Made by a program: the position numbers and the translations under genes | In this document: piece by piece, positions 48,192 through 58,200 of the stretch | Position numbering within the stretch: position 1 is the stretch's first letter | Layout: each line of letters opens with the position of its first letter | DNA from: Carpediemonas membranifera | Lineage: Eukaryota; Fornicata | NCBI GenBank assembly: GCA_019828565.1 | Contig: JAHDYR010000003.1 | Location: forward strand, 496,001 to 560,000 | Direction: 5' to 3' | DNA: 64,000 nucleotides | The notes under the pieces: model-generated | What the model was told of the DNA's origin: nothing | Databases searched by the model: none | What the model saw: only the letters and a program-made list of their open reading frames with translations

Positions 48192-49622
48192 CTAGAAGGG
48201 GATCTTGCTGGGGTCGATGACGGGCACGAACGCCTCGAGGGCTACGCCGTACTGGTCGCTCCGGCCCAGGGCTACGCGCACCAGACCGTCCTCGCGCCAC
48301 ACATTGCCCCAAGAGTTCTGGATCAGCCAGTAGGGCTCGCCAGATCCCTCGTCGATGCCCGCGCCAACCAGCAGCACCGCGTGGTCGAGCGTGTCCATGG
48401 TGCACTTGTCCCTGTTGCTCGCCACGCGGTCGTCCAGACGTGATTCGTAGAAACCCTCCTCCGCAGAGCAGATGGAGATGGAGACGGGGCCGCGGAAGAG
48501 CAGAGCATGGAGCAGTGCGGCCTCGCTGCCACTCGGGATGACTTGGACGCCCCTGATGAGGCCGGGCGCGTAGCTGTGGGCGTGGGGGACGTCGTCCTCC
48601 TTGCACTGCTGCGTGCTGATGACGTAGGGGTACGCGCCGATGGTCGGGATGCGGGCCTTTGAGCCGATGAGGTCCTTGGCGACCGAGAGCGGGTAGCCCC
48701 CGTCACAGGAGGCGCTATGGCCGGAGGTGTCGCAGTCCATGAGCCACTGGGGGGAGGGCATCTTGTCGTTGTCGAGATCAGGCCGGTACTTACGGACCTG
48801 GGAGAAAACGCCCTGCATGATGCCCCAAGCCCAGCAGGAGCCGCACGTGTCCTGGTTGCTCACAAGGGGTGTGTAGCTCGTGCGGCCCTTGGTGTAGTCC
48901 ACGGCGAATCCTCTCGGCCAAGCCTTGTCCATGTCGAAGTCGTCGGGCACCTCGTATTCTGTGACGAGCGGGTGGGAGAGGACTGCGGAGACGTCGGATG
49001 CCAGAGCCCGGCCGCCAGTGGGGGCGGTGGGGGCCTCGTTGGCTAGGGCGCTGCACTCGGCGGGGACGCTAAAGGCGGAGGCGGAGGCGGTGTGCCCTAC
49101 GTTGGAGAAGATGTAAGTGTGGGCGAGACCGGTCGATAGGGCGGACATGCCGAGGGGCACCCGGGTGTCCTGGTCGATGTACAGCGTCCTGAACGAGGTG
49201 GATGTGAGCCAGCCCATGGTGTAGGCGGGGGTGTGCATGAACTGGCTCGTGCCCGTGTGCTCGAAGTTGGCAGATGTAGCGGTCATGCCTATCGTGTAGA
49301 TGAACGCACCAATCTGGCTAGCAGCAGCGGCAGAGCTCATCTTCTGGCATCTAGTTCCGGTGGCAAGCTCTTGCACGTAGTAAGAGTTCTCCGTGTCGCC
49401 CAAAATCGGGATGACGCGGGAGCCACCGCTGTTCCCAGTGTATGCAAACTTCTGCACACCGTCCTGAGTGATCATATCGACGGCAATCGGGCGGACCTGC
49501 AGAGGCGCGTTCTGGTCGACGAGCATGATGTCGAAATGGCACTCAGTACTACACGGATAGTTCACAGTGATGGTACACAGCGATAGCGCTACGAATAAAG
49601 CAACGAGCGCTGCTCTTATCAT
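48192..49622 (-). CDS. Papain-family (C1) cysteine protease with signal peptide
   Basis: 476 residues from the ATG at 49622. Residues 1-18 are a signal peptide (MIRAALVALFVALSLC). Residues 20-220 form a long pro-region that I do not recognise. The mature enzyme starts near residue 225: NQDTCGSCWAW carries Gln257 and nucleophile Cys263, TLDHAVLLVG carries His414, and WLIQNSWG carries Asn436, so all active-site residues are present. C1 proteases degrade proteins in lysosomes or outside the cell. The pro-region is much longer than in cathepsin B or L and its length recalls cathepsin C, though I see no specific exclusion-domain signature. The ER ERFNIN motif was not seen. Confidence 0.88.
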   Translation of the reverse strand: MIRAALVALFVALSLCTITVNYPCSTECHFDIMLVDQNAPLQVRPIAVDMITQDGVQKFAYTGNSGGSRVIPILGDTENSYYVQELATGTRCQKMSSAAAASQIGAFIYTIGMTATSANFEHTGTSQFMHTPAYTMGWLTSTSFRTLYIDQDTRVPLGMSALSTGLAHTYIFSNVGHTASASAFSVPAECSALANEAPTAPTGGRALASDVSAVLSHPLVTEYEVPDDFDMDKAWPRGFAVDYTKGRTSYTPLVSNQDTCGSCWAWGIMQGVFSQVRKYRPDLDNDKMPSPQWLMDCDTSGHSASCDGGYPLSVAKDLIGSKARIPTIGAYPYVISTQQCKEDDVPHAHSYAPGLIRGVQVIPSGSEAALLHALLFRGPVSISICSAEEGFYESRLDDRVASNRDKCTMDTLDHAVLLVGAGIDEGSGEPYWLIQNSWGNVWREDGLVRVALGRSDQYGVALEAFVPVIDPSKIPF

Positions 49623-49812
49623 CGTTGCGATTGTGGCTAGGTTTTGTCCGCGGGCGTTGACTGTAGCCGAAAGCCGATAGAACGGCAGTCAGCCCGGAAG
49701 CCAGCCAGCAGGACCATACCATCCACCCCGACAGGCTCACCTAAGAGGAGTTTATTCTAATTCCGCCGATCGGCGAACCATCCACTCTATCAAGCATGCC
49801 ATCACCCGCCCT

Positions 49813-51112
49813 TCACCGTACAGGGCGCGTCTGCTGAGCATATATGTCCAGCCGCGTCCTGTCGGCAGGGTCGTAGGTCATGCGGGGCAGCGGAGTCCAG
49901 TGCAGTTTAGCCTGGCTCACGAGCCTCTGCATGCGCTTCGGCCGCTTGTGAGGTAGGCAGACCATGACGCCCTTGCTCTCATCCCCCCTACTCCGCCTGC
50001 ATATGCCCATCGTCGCAAGAGTCTCAACGACATCTCTCTCTTGGATCTGGGTGGCAGTGCAGATGTCGTCGATGGTGACCTCCTCGACGTTGTTCGCGGG
50101 GTCGTAGAGGAACTGGAGGATGGCTGTCCGCCAGTATGACAGGAACGAGATCTTGCCCAGGTCGGACAGGGGCTTCTCGGGGCCACCGAACCGGCCCTCC
50201 CGCTTAGCTAGGGCGTACGAGAAGTCGATGAGGACCTTGCCGAAGCCCTTCTTCTGGTGCTGCGGCAGGGTAAGGATGCAGGCGAGGATGTTGCGGTACT
50301 CGGGGTCGAACGTCTTTGAGAAGAAGCCGACCGTCTGGCAGCCCATGGGGGTCGTCTCGGTGAGGCAGTAGAACAGGAAGAGGTCAGTGTCAACGACGAC
50401 CTTCTTGTGGTCGAGGAACAGCTTGCAACAGAGACACAGGTTCCTACAGAACTGCTTCTGGACCCGGCCATCGACCTCGAAGAACGACAGGTTGCCCATG
50501 CGGTAGATCTCGTCCCCCGGCGGGTGGTGGGCAGTGCATTTGGCGGCGTGCCGGGTGTATGACGTCTCGTCAAAGTGGTACCGGAAGCAGATGGGACATA
50601 TCCACAACGTGTCGACGCCCTTGGGGACATCCTGGTATGGGCTAGCGTACCACGTCTTGAGCTTGTGGGCTCCCATCACAATGTAGTCGATGATCTTCTC
50701 AAAGTCGTCGTGGGCATCCGCCGCAGCCACAGTGGATTGGCTCTGCTTGGTCTGCTTCGTCGAGCCCTTAATGGACTTCAGGGACTTGGCCGACTTGGTC
50801 GTCTTGGCTGCCGGTGTCTTGGGCGCGGGTGTCATTGTCTCGGTGGTATGCTTATGAAGCGGCGCTAGACAGTCTCTCGTGAGCCAAGTGTCCAGGCGCT
50901 TGTTAACTAAGTAATTATAAGGTTCAGGAGACACAAACATGCAACGTAACTCACGTAGAAACGCTCGATTCCATCATCGGTTCGCTTCTTCAGGATTATG
51001 ACTTCTTCTGCATAATTTCGAGTGGAGAAGATCACAAACGCCAATCAAACTTGGAACCCTCAATCAGAAGGCCGTCAGCATGGCTACCGACAGGATACTC
51101 AGGGGCATCCAT
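49813..51112 (-). CDS. MYST-family histone acetyltransferase (Tip60/Esa1 type), three exons
   Basis: 411 residues when two 32-nt introns (50907-50938 and 51008-51039) are removed, starting at the ATG at 51112 (MDAPEYPVGSHADG). The splice joins recreate a chromo-barrel: LLIEGSKFDWQEVIIL, then ERFYVSYVAFNKRLDTW, the expected Tip60 pattern. A Lys/Ser/Thr-rich linker follows, then the C2HC zinc finger (WICPICFRYHFDETSYTRHAAKC), the cysteine in ILACILTL, the acetyl-CoA loop QKKGFGKVLIDFSY, and the catalytic Glu in GGPEKPLSDLG. It acetylates histone tails, in relatives as part of the NuA4 complex. Without splicing, the reverse-strand frame starts only at 50940 and lacks half of the chromo-barrel. 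Divergent from the GAR gene by ~140 bp. Confidence 0.92.
50907..50938 (-). other. 32-nt GT-AG intron 2 of the MYST gene
   Basis: GTTTGT donor and ACTTAG acceptor on the reverse strand. Removal turns VSYV…/…VNKRLD into FYVSYVAFNKRLDTW, the conserved chromo-barrel core. Confidence 0.9.
51008..51039 (-). other. 32-nt GT-AG intron 1 of the MYST gene
   Basis: GTTTGT donor and TGCAG acceptor on the reverse strand. Removal links the ATG exon (51112-51040) to the exon EVIILKKRTDDG with the correct phase. Confidence 0.85.
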
Positions 51113-51255
51113 TGCCTTGAGCAAATCTGACAAAACATTTCGGACTCATCAGGATGAATAATTATCCACAGCAACTCCCAGCTGTCTGTCTGAGTCAGCT
51201 CTGACGTAAATACGCGTTTTTGGTCAAAACTGGCAATACCGCACATTCGACGAAA

Positions 51256-52620
51256 ATGGAGGAACAAGACTTCGTCGAGGACATTGTGACGCATCAAATA
51301 GACGATGAGATGTCCAATCCACCAGAAATGGACATGGAGTACACAGCTGAGCAGCAGATTGAAGAACTGCTGGTCAAGCTCGAAGCTTCTGAGATGGAGA
51401 ACTCCCAGCTTCGTTCCGAGATGGAGACGCTGACAGAGGATCGCCGCCACCTATCCACTGTCGTGGATGAGATGCAGAACGCCATGATTGAGATGGAAAC
51501 GCTGTACACAAATTCCCAGGACCTGGAAGACTTAAAGGAGGCACTCCAGTCCCGCGAGGACCACATCAAAGAGCTCGAAGGCACCCTGGACGACTGCTAC
51601 CAGAAGATCGGCGACCTGGAGTCTCAGCTGGCGGAGATCAACAAGGACGGCGACCGCGTTCAGGAGCTTGCCGCTGAGTACGAGGCCGTGCAGCGGAACC
51701 TGATGAGCATCGCCGTTGAGACCGAGCGGCAGAGCACAGACGCCGCGCTGGCCCGGATCACCAAAGAGGTTGTTGCAGAGGCGACGTCAGCGGCAGAGGA
51801 GCGCATGGCGGCGGACGAGGACCTCCAGCGGGACATCCGGGAGGAGCACACGATCGTCCACACGTCCGTGGACGCGCTGTTCGACGAGAGCGGGACCCGC
51901 GCCCTCACGCGTGAGCAGGTGATGGCGGCCCGGGCCGACCTGCAGCGGTACTCGGCGCTCATCCGGGCCGCCACGAAGCAGATCGGCCACGAGCAGAGCA
52001 GGCTAGCAGAGCTGGACAAAGCCCACGTTGCCGTCCAGGAGGGCATGCAGACAGTGTACGCCGAGTCCGTTGAGCGGCTGAGGGGCGATTTCGAGAAGCG
52101 CCTGGACGACGCAAGGCACCACTATCTGGGCAAGCTCAACGAGGCCGAGGCTGCCGCGGAGCTTGCCCAGCTGAGGGCGAAGGAAGCGACGAGCCAGACG
52201 AGGACGGTGGTGGACGGCGTAGCGGAGGCCAAGGCGCAGATGAAGATGATCGAGGACGTGAGCATGGTCATCCGGACCGAGAACAACTGCATCATGCAGG
52301 GGCTGGGCACCGTCGCCGGTCCCGTACCAGCGTCCATGTTCGGCAAGCTTCGCGGACCCGCCAGCGTGGGCAGGGGAAGCGGTAAGAAGATGCCGACACC
52401 GCCCGGTGAGGTCGAGCGGGCCTTGCGTGTAATGACCCGGCGACTGGAGGAGAACGGCTTTACCGTGCAGGTTAAGCACCTTCACGACGACCGGTGGCGC
52501 GTGGGTAAGAAGACGGTGATCTTGAAGCTAATGAACGGGGTGCTGAAGGTCTCCGTCGGCGGGGGTTGGGTGAGCCTGGTCGACCACATGCGGCATCACA
52601 CAAAGGACTATCTGCAGTAG
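51256..52620 (+). CDS. Coiled-coil protein with C-terminal GAR-like (Gas2-related) domain
   Basis: About 454 residues from the ATG at 51256 (MEEQDFVEDIV). Residues ~30-330 are almost continuous coiled coil (EEQIEELLVKLEASEMENSQLRSEM-like heptads). The last ~65 residues end WRVGKKTVILKLMNGVLKVSVGGGWVSLVDHM, matching the core of the GAR domain (yrvG…v.vRvLr.tvMVRVGGGW), a small microtubule-binding module. In relatives this couples coiled-coil scaffolds to microtubules, so a cytoskeletal role is inferred. The first half of the usual GAR zinc site is not evident. Confidence 0.75.
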   Translation: MEEQDFVEDIVTHQIDDEMSNPPEMDMEYTAEQQIEELLVKLEASEMENSQLRSEMETLTEDRRHLSTVVDEMQNAMIEMETLYTNSQDLEDLKEALQSREDHIKELEGTLDDCYQKIGDLESQLAEINKDGDRVQELAAEYEAVQRNLMSIAVETERQSTDAALARITKEVVAEATSAAEERMAADEDLQRDIREEHTIVHTSVDALFDESGTRALTREQVMAARADLQRYSALIRAATKQIGHEQSRLAELDKAHVAVQEGMQTVYAESVERLRGDFEKRLDDARHHYLGKLNEAEAAAELAQLRAKEATSQTRTVVDGVAEAKAQMKMIEDVSMVIRTENNCIMQGLGTVAGPVPASMFGKLRGPASVGRGSGKKMPTPPGEVERALRVMTRRLEENGFTVQVKHLHDDRWRVGKKTVILKLMNGVLKVSVGGGWVSLVDHMRHHTKDYLQ

Positions 52621-52679
52621 TGTAAAGTAGACGTAGATGGAGCACGAAACGGCTGTTTAGAATATGAATAAAACGGGAC

Positions 52680-54190
52680 TCAGCGCATGACACGCGTCTC
52701 GATCCAGCCGACCTCCCCCGCGAAGATCGTCTCAGCCTTGACGGTGCCGAGGACGGGGACGCCAAGCTCGGAGCACTCCTTGATCATGGCATCGTTGGCC
52801 GCATTAGTCAGCAGGGCGCTGCCGCCCGACGCACTGGACGCCAGGAACACGGCCTCATTCAGGGCCCTCCCGAGGTGGTGGACGGTCAGACTCTGGGTGC
52901 CGCTCACCTGCCCGAGGAGGGGGCCGACACTCAGGCCGAGCGAGACCGCGATCTCGCTCTTGAGCATGCCGCCCTGCCGCAGCACCGTGAACAGTGTCCT
53001 CAGGAAGTGGCCGGTGAACGTCGCAGCGGCGAGGGCGGGGAACTCTGTGTCACAGGCGGGCTCGCCGTCGGCCTTCTTGATCTCGTCAGGCACCTTAGGC
53101 GGGGCGCACGAGTCGATTACGGAGTCGAGCGTGTGGTCGTCGATGGCTGGGTCAGCCCCAGACTGTATGGCGTCGAGCTCCATCTGGAGGGACGTTGTGT
53201 ATGAGGCCTCGGACATCTCGTCCAGCTTCTGCAGCTCGCCCACGGGGCTCTGGGAGAGGAGGTAGACATACTCCTGGTGCATGCCGATCACGGCGATGCG
53301 GTATCGGCTGCATATCGCGTCCAGCACCTTGATGGTCGACCTCAATATCGACACATATGCCGTCCGGGACCCCAGCTCGAATGAACTGCTGTACCGCTGG
53401 AGCGTCGCCTTGGATAGCTTGGGCATGGCCAGTCGGACGGCGATCACGGCCGCATTATCGGCCACCTCTGAGTGGGGAACGAGTGTGTTGAGGACAAGAC
53501 GGACGTCAGTGCCCTCGATTTGGCTGGGCCGCACGAGGTCGTACGGGTCGACGGTGCGGTGCTTGCTCTTGCCGTCCCTGCCCTTGACCCGCACCAGATG
53601 GGCTGATGCGAGGATAGGCTGCAACATGGAGGGCGGCACGAGCAGGGAGAGCAGCTTCGTCTGCACCTTGTCGTTCGTCCGCTCGTAACGCTGCTGGATG
53701 AAGGAAATGGCGGCCGCCTTGCTGACCCAGGCGCGCAGAATAAGTCCCGAGGCGTAAAGTGCGATTGGGACCATGGAGCAGACGAGGACATCCGCTGTGA
53801 CGAGCCGCAGCTTGTCCGACCGGAGGATGTTGATGAAGTCGGCGATGACCGCCACGGGGACGGTGAATACGGGGGCGAGGACAGCCAGGGGCGACCCGGC
53901 GACGGCACATACAGTGAAAGAGACACACATGGCCATGGGGAGCGGCCACAGGACGGGGTGCAGGGTCGGGTCGGGGGTGGGGCTGCCCTTGAACTCGATG
54001 ACGACGAGCACGAGGAAGGAGAGGAGGTGGCAGAGGACGAGGGCGGGCTGGAAGAGTGTGAAGAAGATGCCTGTCGTGCGGCGGAGGTACTGGGCGAGGA
54101 TGATGTGGCGGTGCATGAAGGTGGACGACTTTGCCACGGCCATGCATGCCAGGGCAGCCACCATGCATGCGAAGAGGGCACACACACCGC
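52680..54190 (-). pseudogene. Membrane protein with nucleotide-cyclase-like domain, 5' end missing
   Basis: About 500 residues. Several membrane segments lie at the N-terminal side (ACMVAALACMAVA; IFFTLFQPALVLCHLLSFLVLVVI; AMCVSFTVCAVAG; VPVAVIADFI; LVCSMVPIALYASGLIL). The C-terminal half resembles a class III nucleotide cyclase: VRLVLNTLVPHSEVADNAA at the start and SLGLSVGPLLGQVSG…HHLGRALNEAVFLASSA near the end, the usual GxxxGxxxxGxxG and GxxvNxA pattern. The metal-binding Asp positions look absent, so catalysis is doubtful. Upstream of about 54190 the open frame reads antisense through a protease fragment, so the true N-terminus is lost at a rearrangement or assembly join. Confidence 0.6.
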
Positions 54191-54590
54191 ACGCCCCGAT
54201 GGCGGTATCAAGTCGTACAACTACGTCGGCGGGTACTTCGGCGCGTCCACCCCCGAGGCGTTCATGAACGAGCTCTACACCAACGGCCCCGTCGCCGTCT
54301 CCATCGCTGTTGACGACGCCTTCATCAACTACCGTTCGGGCATCTTCGGTGTTGACAAGGCCGAGTGGCGCCCCACCCCCGGCGTCGACACCTTCATCAA
54401 GACCGACCACGTTGTCCTCATCGTCGGCTGGGGCACTGACCCCGACCACGGCCGTTTCTGGATCCTTCGCAATTCATGGGGCCGGCATAGTAGTGATTAC
54501 CACGGCTACTGGCACATCTGGGCCGAGGAGGACGTCCTTGGCGTCATCAGCATGCCTGTTGCCTTCGAGCCCGTCGTCGACTGGGAGTAA
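54190..54590 (+). pseudogene. C-terminal fragment of a papain-family protease
   Basis: From about 54197 the frame reads DGGIKSYNYVGGYF…GPVAVSIAVDDAFINYRSG…TDHVVLIVGWG…FWILRNSWG, the second half of a C1 protease with catalytic His (DHVVLIVG) and Asn (NSWG). The half with the Cys nucleophile is absent; to the left lies the cyclase-like gene on the other strand. It differs clearly from the protease at 48192-49622, so it is not a copy of that gene. Confidence 0.8.
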
Positions 54591-55244
54591 AGTACTGTGT
54601 TGATGTGGGCTTATATTCAGCGAGCGAAATAATCAAGAGAGGAGAGAGTTTACAGGGGCTCGAGTCGAGGTGTGGGAATTGATGTTGTTCTGTGTGAGAA
54701 GGAGAGAGGTGTTGGAGTCAGAAGAAAGTTAGGTAGCGCAAATTCTTCAACAGTGCACAGGCTGCGGACAAAACGCCACACAGCAAGCGACTCGGATAAA
54801 TGCCTTTTTCATCATTCCAACCTGTGACAAACAGTATTTGTGTAATGGCGCGAAGGGAGAGATGGCGTGCTGTGTAATAAGAGAGGGTGTGCGGTTCAGA
54901 ACAGGTAGCCGGTGTAATCATTCACAAAACCTAACCCGCAGAGCGATGAAAGGCAATGAATAAGGCAGTGGGTTATCCAGAACGGCATGCCACCTCCCGA
55001 TTCACCAGTAAGACTCGTCATCAAGGCATCAGAACCACAAATGGACATACTTAGAGTTAGGGGCGTCGGTGGAGAGCTGAGTGTGGTTTTCATCATTCGT
55101 CTTCATTCGTTACTCGTGAGGAAACCTGCGCAACTGGTGAAAATGGCCAAACCCGACAACTGTGAAGTGCTCATTGTACTGACCGAAAGGGAGTGATAAA
55201 GCGGCCAGACAGCTCATAATCAATTTACAATCCTCAGCGAGTGC
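54591..55244. other. No gene recognised
   Basis: Only short open frames, including a 69-codon frame at 54987-55196 without recognisable features. Confidence 0.45.
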
Positions 55245-58200
55245 TCACTCGAACATGGTTGGCTCCTGCGGCCTCACTTGTTCAACATCAATCTCGTTCA
55301 CCTGTTCCCTCCAATTCCGGGTCGACGACGGGATGGACGGCCCCGTAGCAGTCAGGTCATGCACGTGCTGCTGCAGGGTCGACTGGAGCTTGGCGTCATT
55401 AGTCAGCGTCTTGACATTGCGGCTCAGCCTTGGTTCAGTGTCTGCTGGATGAATCAATGCCGTCACAGGAATCGCTAAGATCTCTGTCGCCGTCACAACC
55501 GAGATGGCGGAGGTCACTTGTGTCGGCTCGGTCAGGCCGACGTCGACCGTGGTGACGCCGATGCGCATAACCTTGTGCAGCCCGGCTGGGATCGGTCCAG
55601 GGGTCCAGTCGACCCAGACCTGCCCCGCGATGGGGGCGGTCATGGGCGGGGGCGAGGTCACGCGGACCCGCACTGTCTGGATGCCCGTGTTGGTGATCTT
55701 GAGGGGGATCTGATACGTCTTCCCGACCTTGATCGAGCCGAACGAGAGCTTCGACGGAGTGGGGTTGAGTGAGTGATAAATGCGGTTCGGGTCCTTCTTG
55801 GTCAGCAGGTTGGCGGCAACGGTGCGGACCATACGGGTGCTGTTGCCCTCCATGACGAGCTTACCGACGTTGGGCTCTGCGATGGACTGACCCGACTGCG
55901 CCGCATCGATGAGGACGTTTGCCTCGTGCTCCCTCATCGTTGCTCCTATAGACACCTTGGCCGGCAGCCTCTCGACGGGCTGGGCCGGCTGCTCGACCTC
56001 CTTCGGCAACTGTTGCTCGGTCGCGATGAGCACCGCGCTTGATTGGCGCTGGATGTCCGCTGTGACGGGCTGCACTCGGGGTCTGGGACGTGTCGGGATG
56101 CCCAGACGGGTGGCCTCGAGGTCGAAGTGGTCTACCACTTCGGCGAAACCCCTGTCGCCGAGCTCACGCCAGCTCTTGCCCTCCTGCTCGTGGAAGTAGG
56201 ACGTACCGCCCAGCGAGGGCTCGGGCTCCATGCCGACGGGCTCGGGCGGGCTCTCCAGGGCCCTGTCATACTCGTCGGGCATCGGCATCGTGCTGGCGGC
56301 GAGGTCGTCTTCGTCAGGGAAGAGTGCGGGCGCCTCTTCGTCTCCGGCATGCTCGAACTCAGGCTCAATGGGGCCCGACTCCTGCGGGGCAGCCAGTAGC
56401 AGTCGCAGCATAGCCTCGTCGGACACGGTATGCTCAGCCCGGGGGTCAACGATCGTCATGAGCTGCTGCTGCTCGTCCCGGGCCTCCTTCCAGGCGCTGT
56501 AGCCGGCCATGGCCTCGTGTAGGATGAGAAGGTGGTCGTCAAACACGGGGTAGTGCTGCGTGATGCACGAGTAGACGCTTTCCTCCTCCTCACGGGACAC
56601 GTGCGGCCGGGCGCCGGTACGGGTGGTGCCCCTGCGGACTGTCTGACCCCTCAAGACGTCTACGACGGGGCCGAGCCGCATCGACAGGGGGATCATCGCC
56701 GTGATGGACTCGCGGTAGGGGCTGTATGAAGTCGCGCCGTCCTGCCTGAGCAGCTCAGCGGTCGTCCGGTCGAGGTCGTGCGGCAGCAGGAGGCCGAGGC
56801 GGCATGGCATCGGCTCCTGGTCGGCCCCGATGGGGGCCACGACGACCCTGAGGCCGTGGCGTTCCTGGGCCTGGGAGAGGGCGTACAGGCGCCACACGTA
56901 GTCGACGTACGACGCTACCTCTGTGCCGATGACGGTGTCGGTCGCGGCGGACTCGGGCTGCTCCTGCACGAGGGCCGCAGCGCTCTCCTGTGCGGTGAAC
57001 CCGAGCTCGTCGGGATCGACGGGCGGCTCGCTGTCGGGCATGGCGGCGGGGCTGGCCGTACTGATGGGCATAGCCGTGCTCGACCCGAACTCGGCCGAGT
57101 ACGCGTCGTCCAGCTCAGACCTTGAGTCGGCTGAGTCACTCGACTCTGTGGATGACTCCGAGGGCTCTGGGAGGAAGCGTTCGATGTCGGCCAGTGGTAC
57201 AACGAACAGTCGCGGCCGGGTGTACAGGGCGCCGGGGTGGGGCGCGATCTCGATGTACTCCGTCGCCGGGACAGTCGGGGGCAGATAGGGCTTGCCCGGG
57301 AAGTTGTCCCCGCCCACGGGGAGGGAGATCCCGGGGAGCATCGGGTGCATCCGCATCGGGGCGTCCTCGAAGTCGAAGTCGTTGTCCGACTCGGTTGAGT
57401 AGCCCGATTCCATGTCGTACCCACTCTGCTCGTCCGGGTTCGCCGTCTGGTCGTCGTCCATTGTCCCAGAGGGGGGCGGGGTTGACCCGACCACGGACCC
57501 GTGGCCGTCAGTCACCCCGCTCACCGTGACGTCGGGCACGGGCAGGGCTGGGGTGTGGGGTGCATCCTTGCCGTCCTCGTTGCGGGCGTTCTTGAGCAGC
57601 TCCGGTGTCTGGGCCTCCTCCTGCATGGCCTCCTGGCCCTTGTCGACGTGGGGCCCGAGGAATTCGCTGTTGAGGTACATCCCGTCCATGGAGACGATGG
57701 CGACGTTACGGTAGAAGTCGGTGAGGTGGTAGACGAGTGAGGGCTCCCCCACGGGGCCCCTCATCAGCCGGGCGTGGTGGATTCCGAGCCGGAGGATAGG
57801 GGCGACGTAGGGGTCCGTCTCGCCGGACAGCTCCTCGCCCAGCATCACGCGCGCCAGCTTCCGCTCCGACATGGCCACCCTGGGCGGCGTGGTGATCGTT
57901 GCGGTGTTGAACATCCGGGACTTCTGCTCCAGGTCGTTCTGCTGGTCCGAAACCGTGTTATACTGGTCGATGAGGATCTTGTGGGCGCGGGTGGTGCCGC
58001 GGGGCGCCACCTTGATCACAGCGCTCGGCTCTGCGGGGTTCTTGGTGGCCGTGACGATGGTCCCGTCCTCCCGGATGAGGGTGAAGGACCGGTGCTGACG
58101 TGCAGTCCGGGACTTGGCGATGGGTATGTCGGCCCGGACGATGATGGTGTCCCTGTTCTTGAACGTCAGCGCCATCTTACGACAGCGCTGCTCGCCGTCC

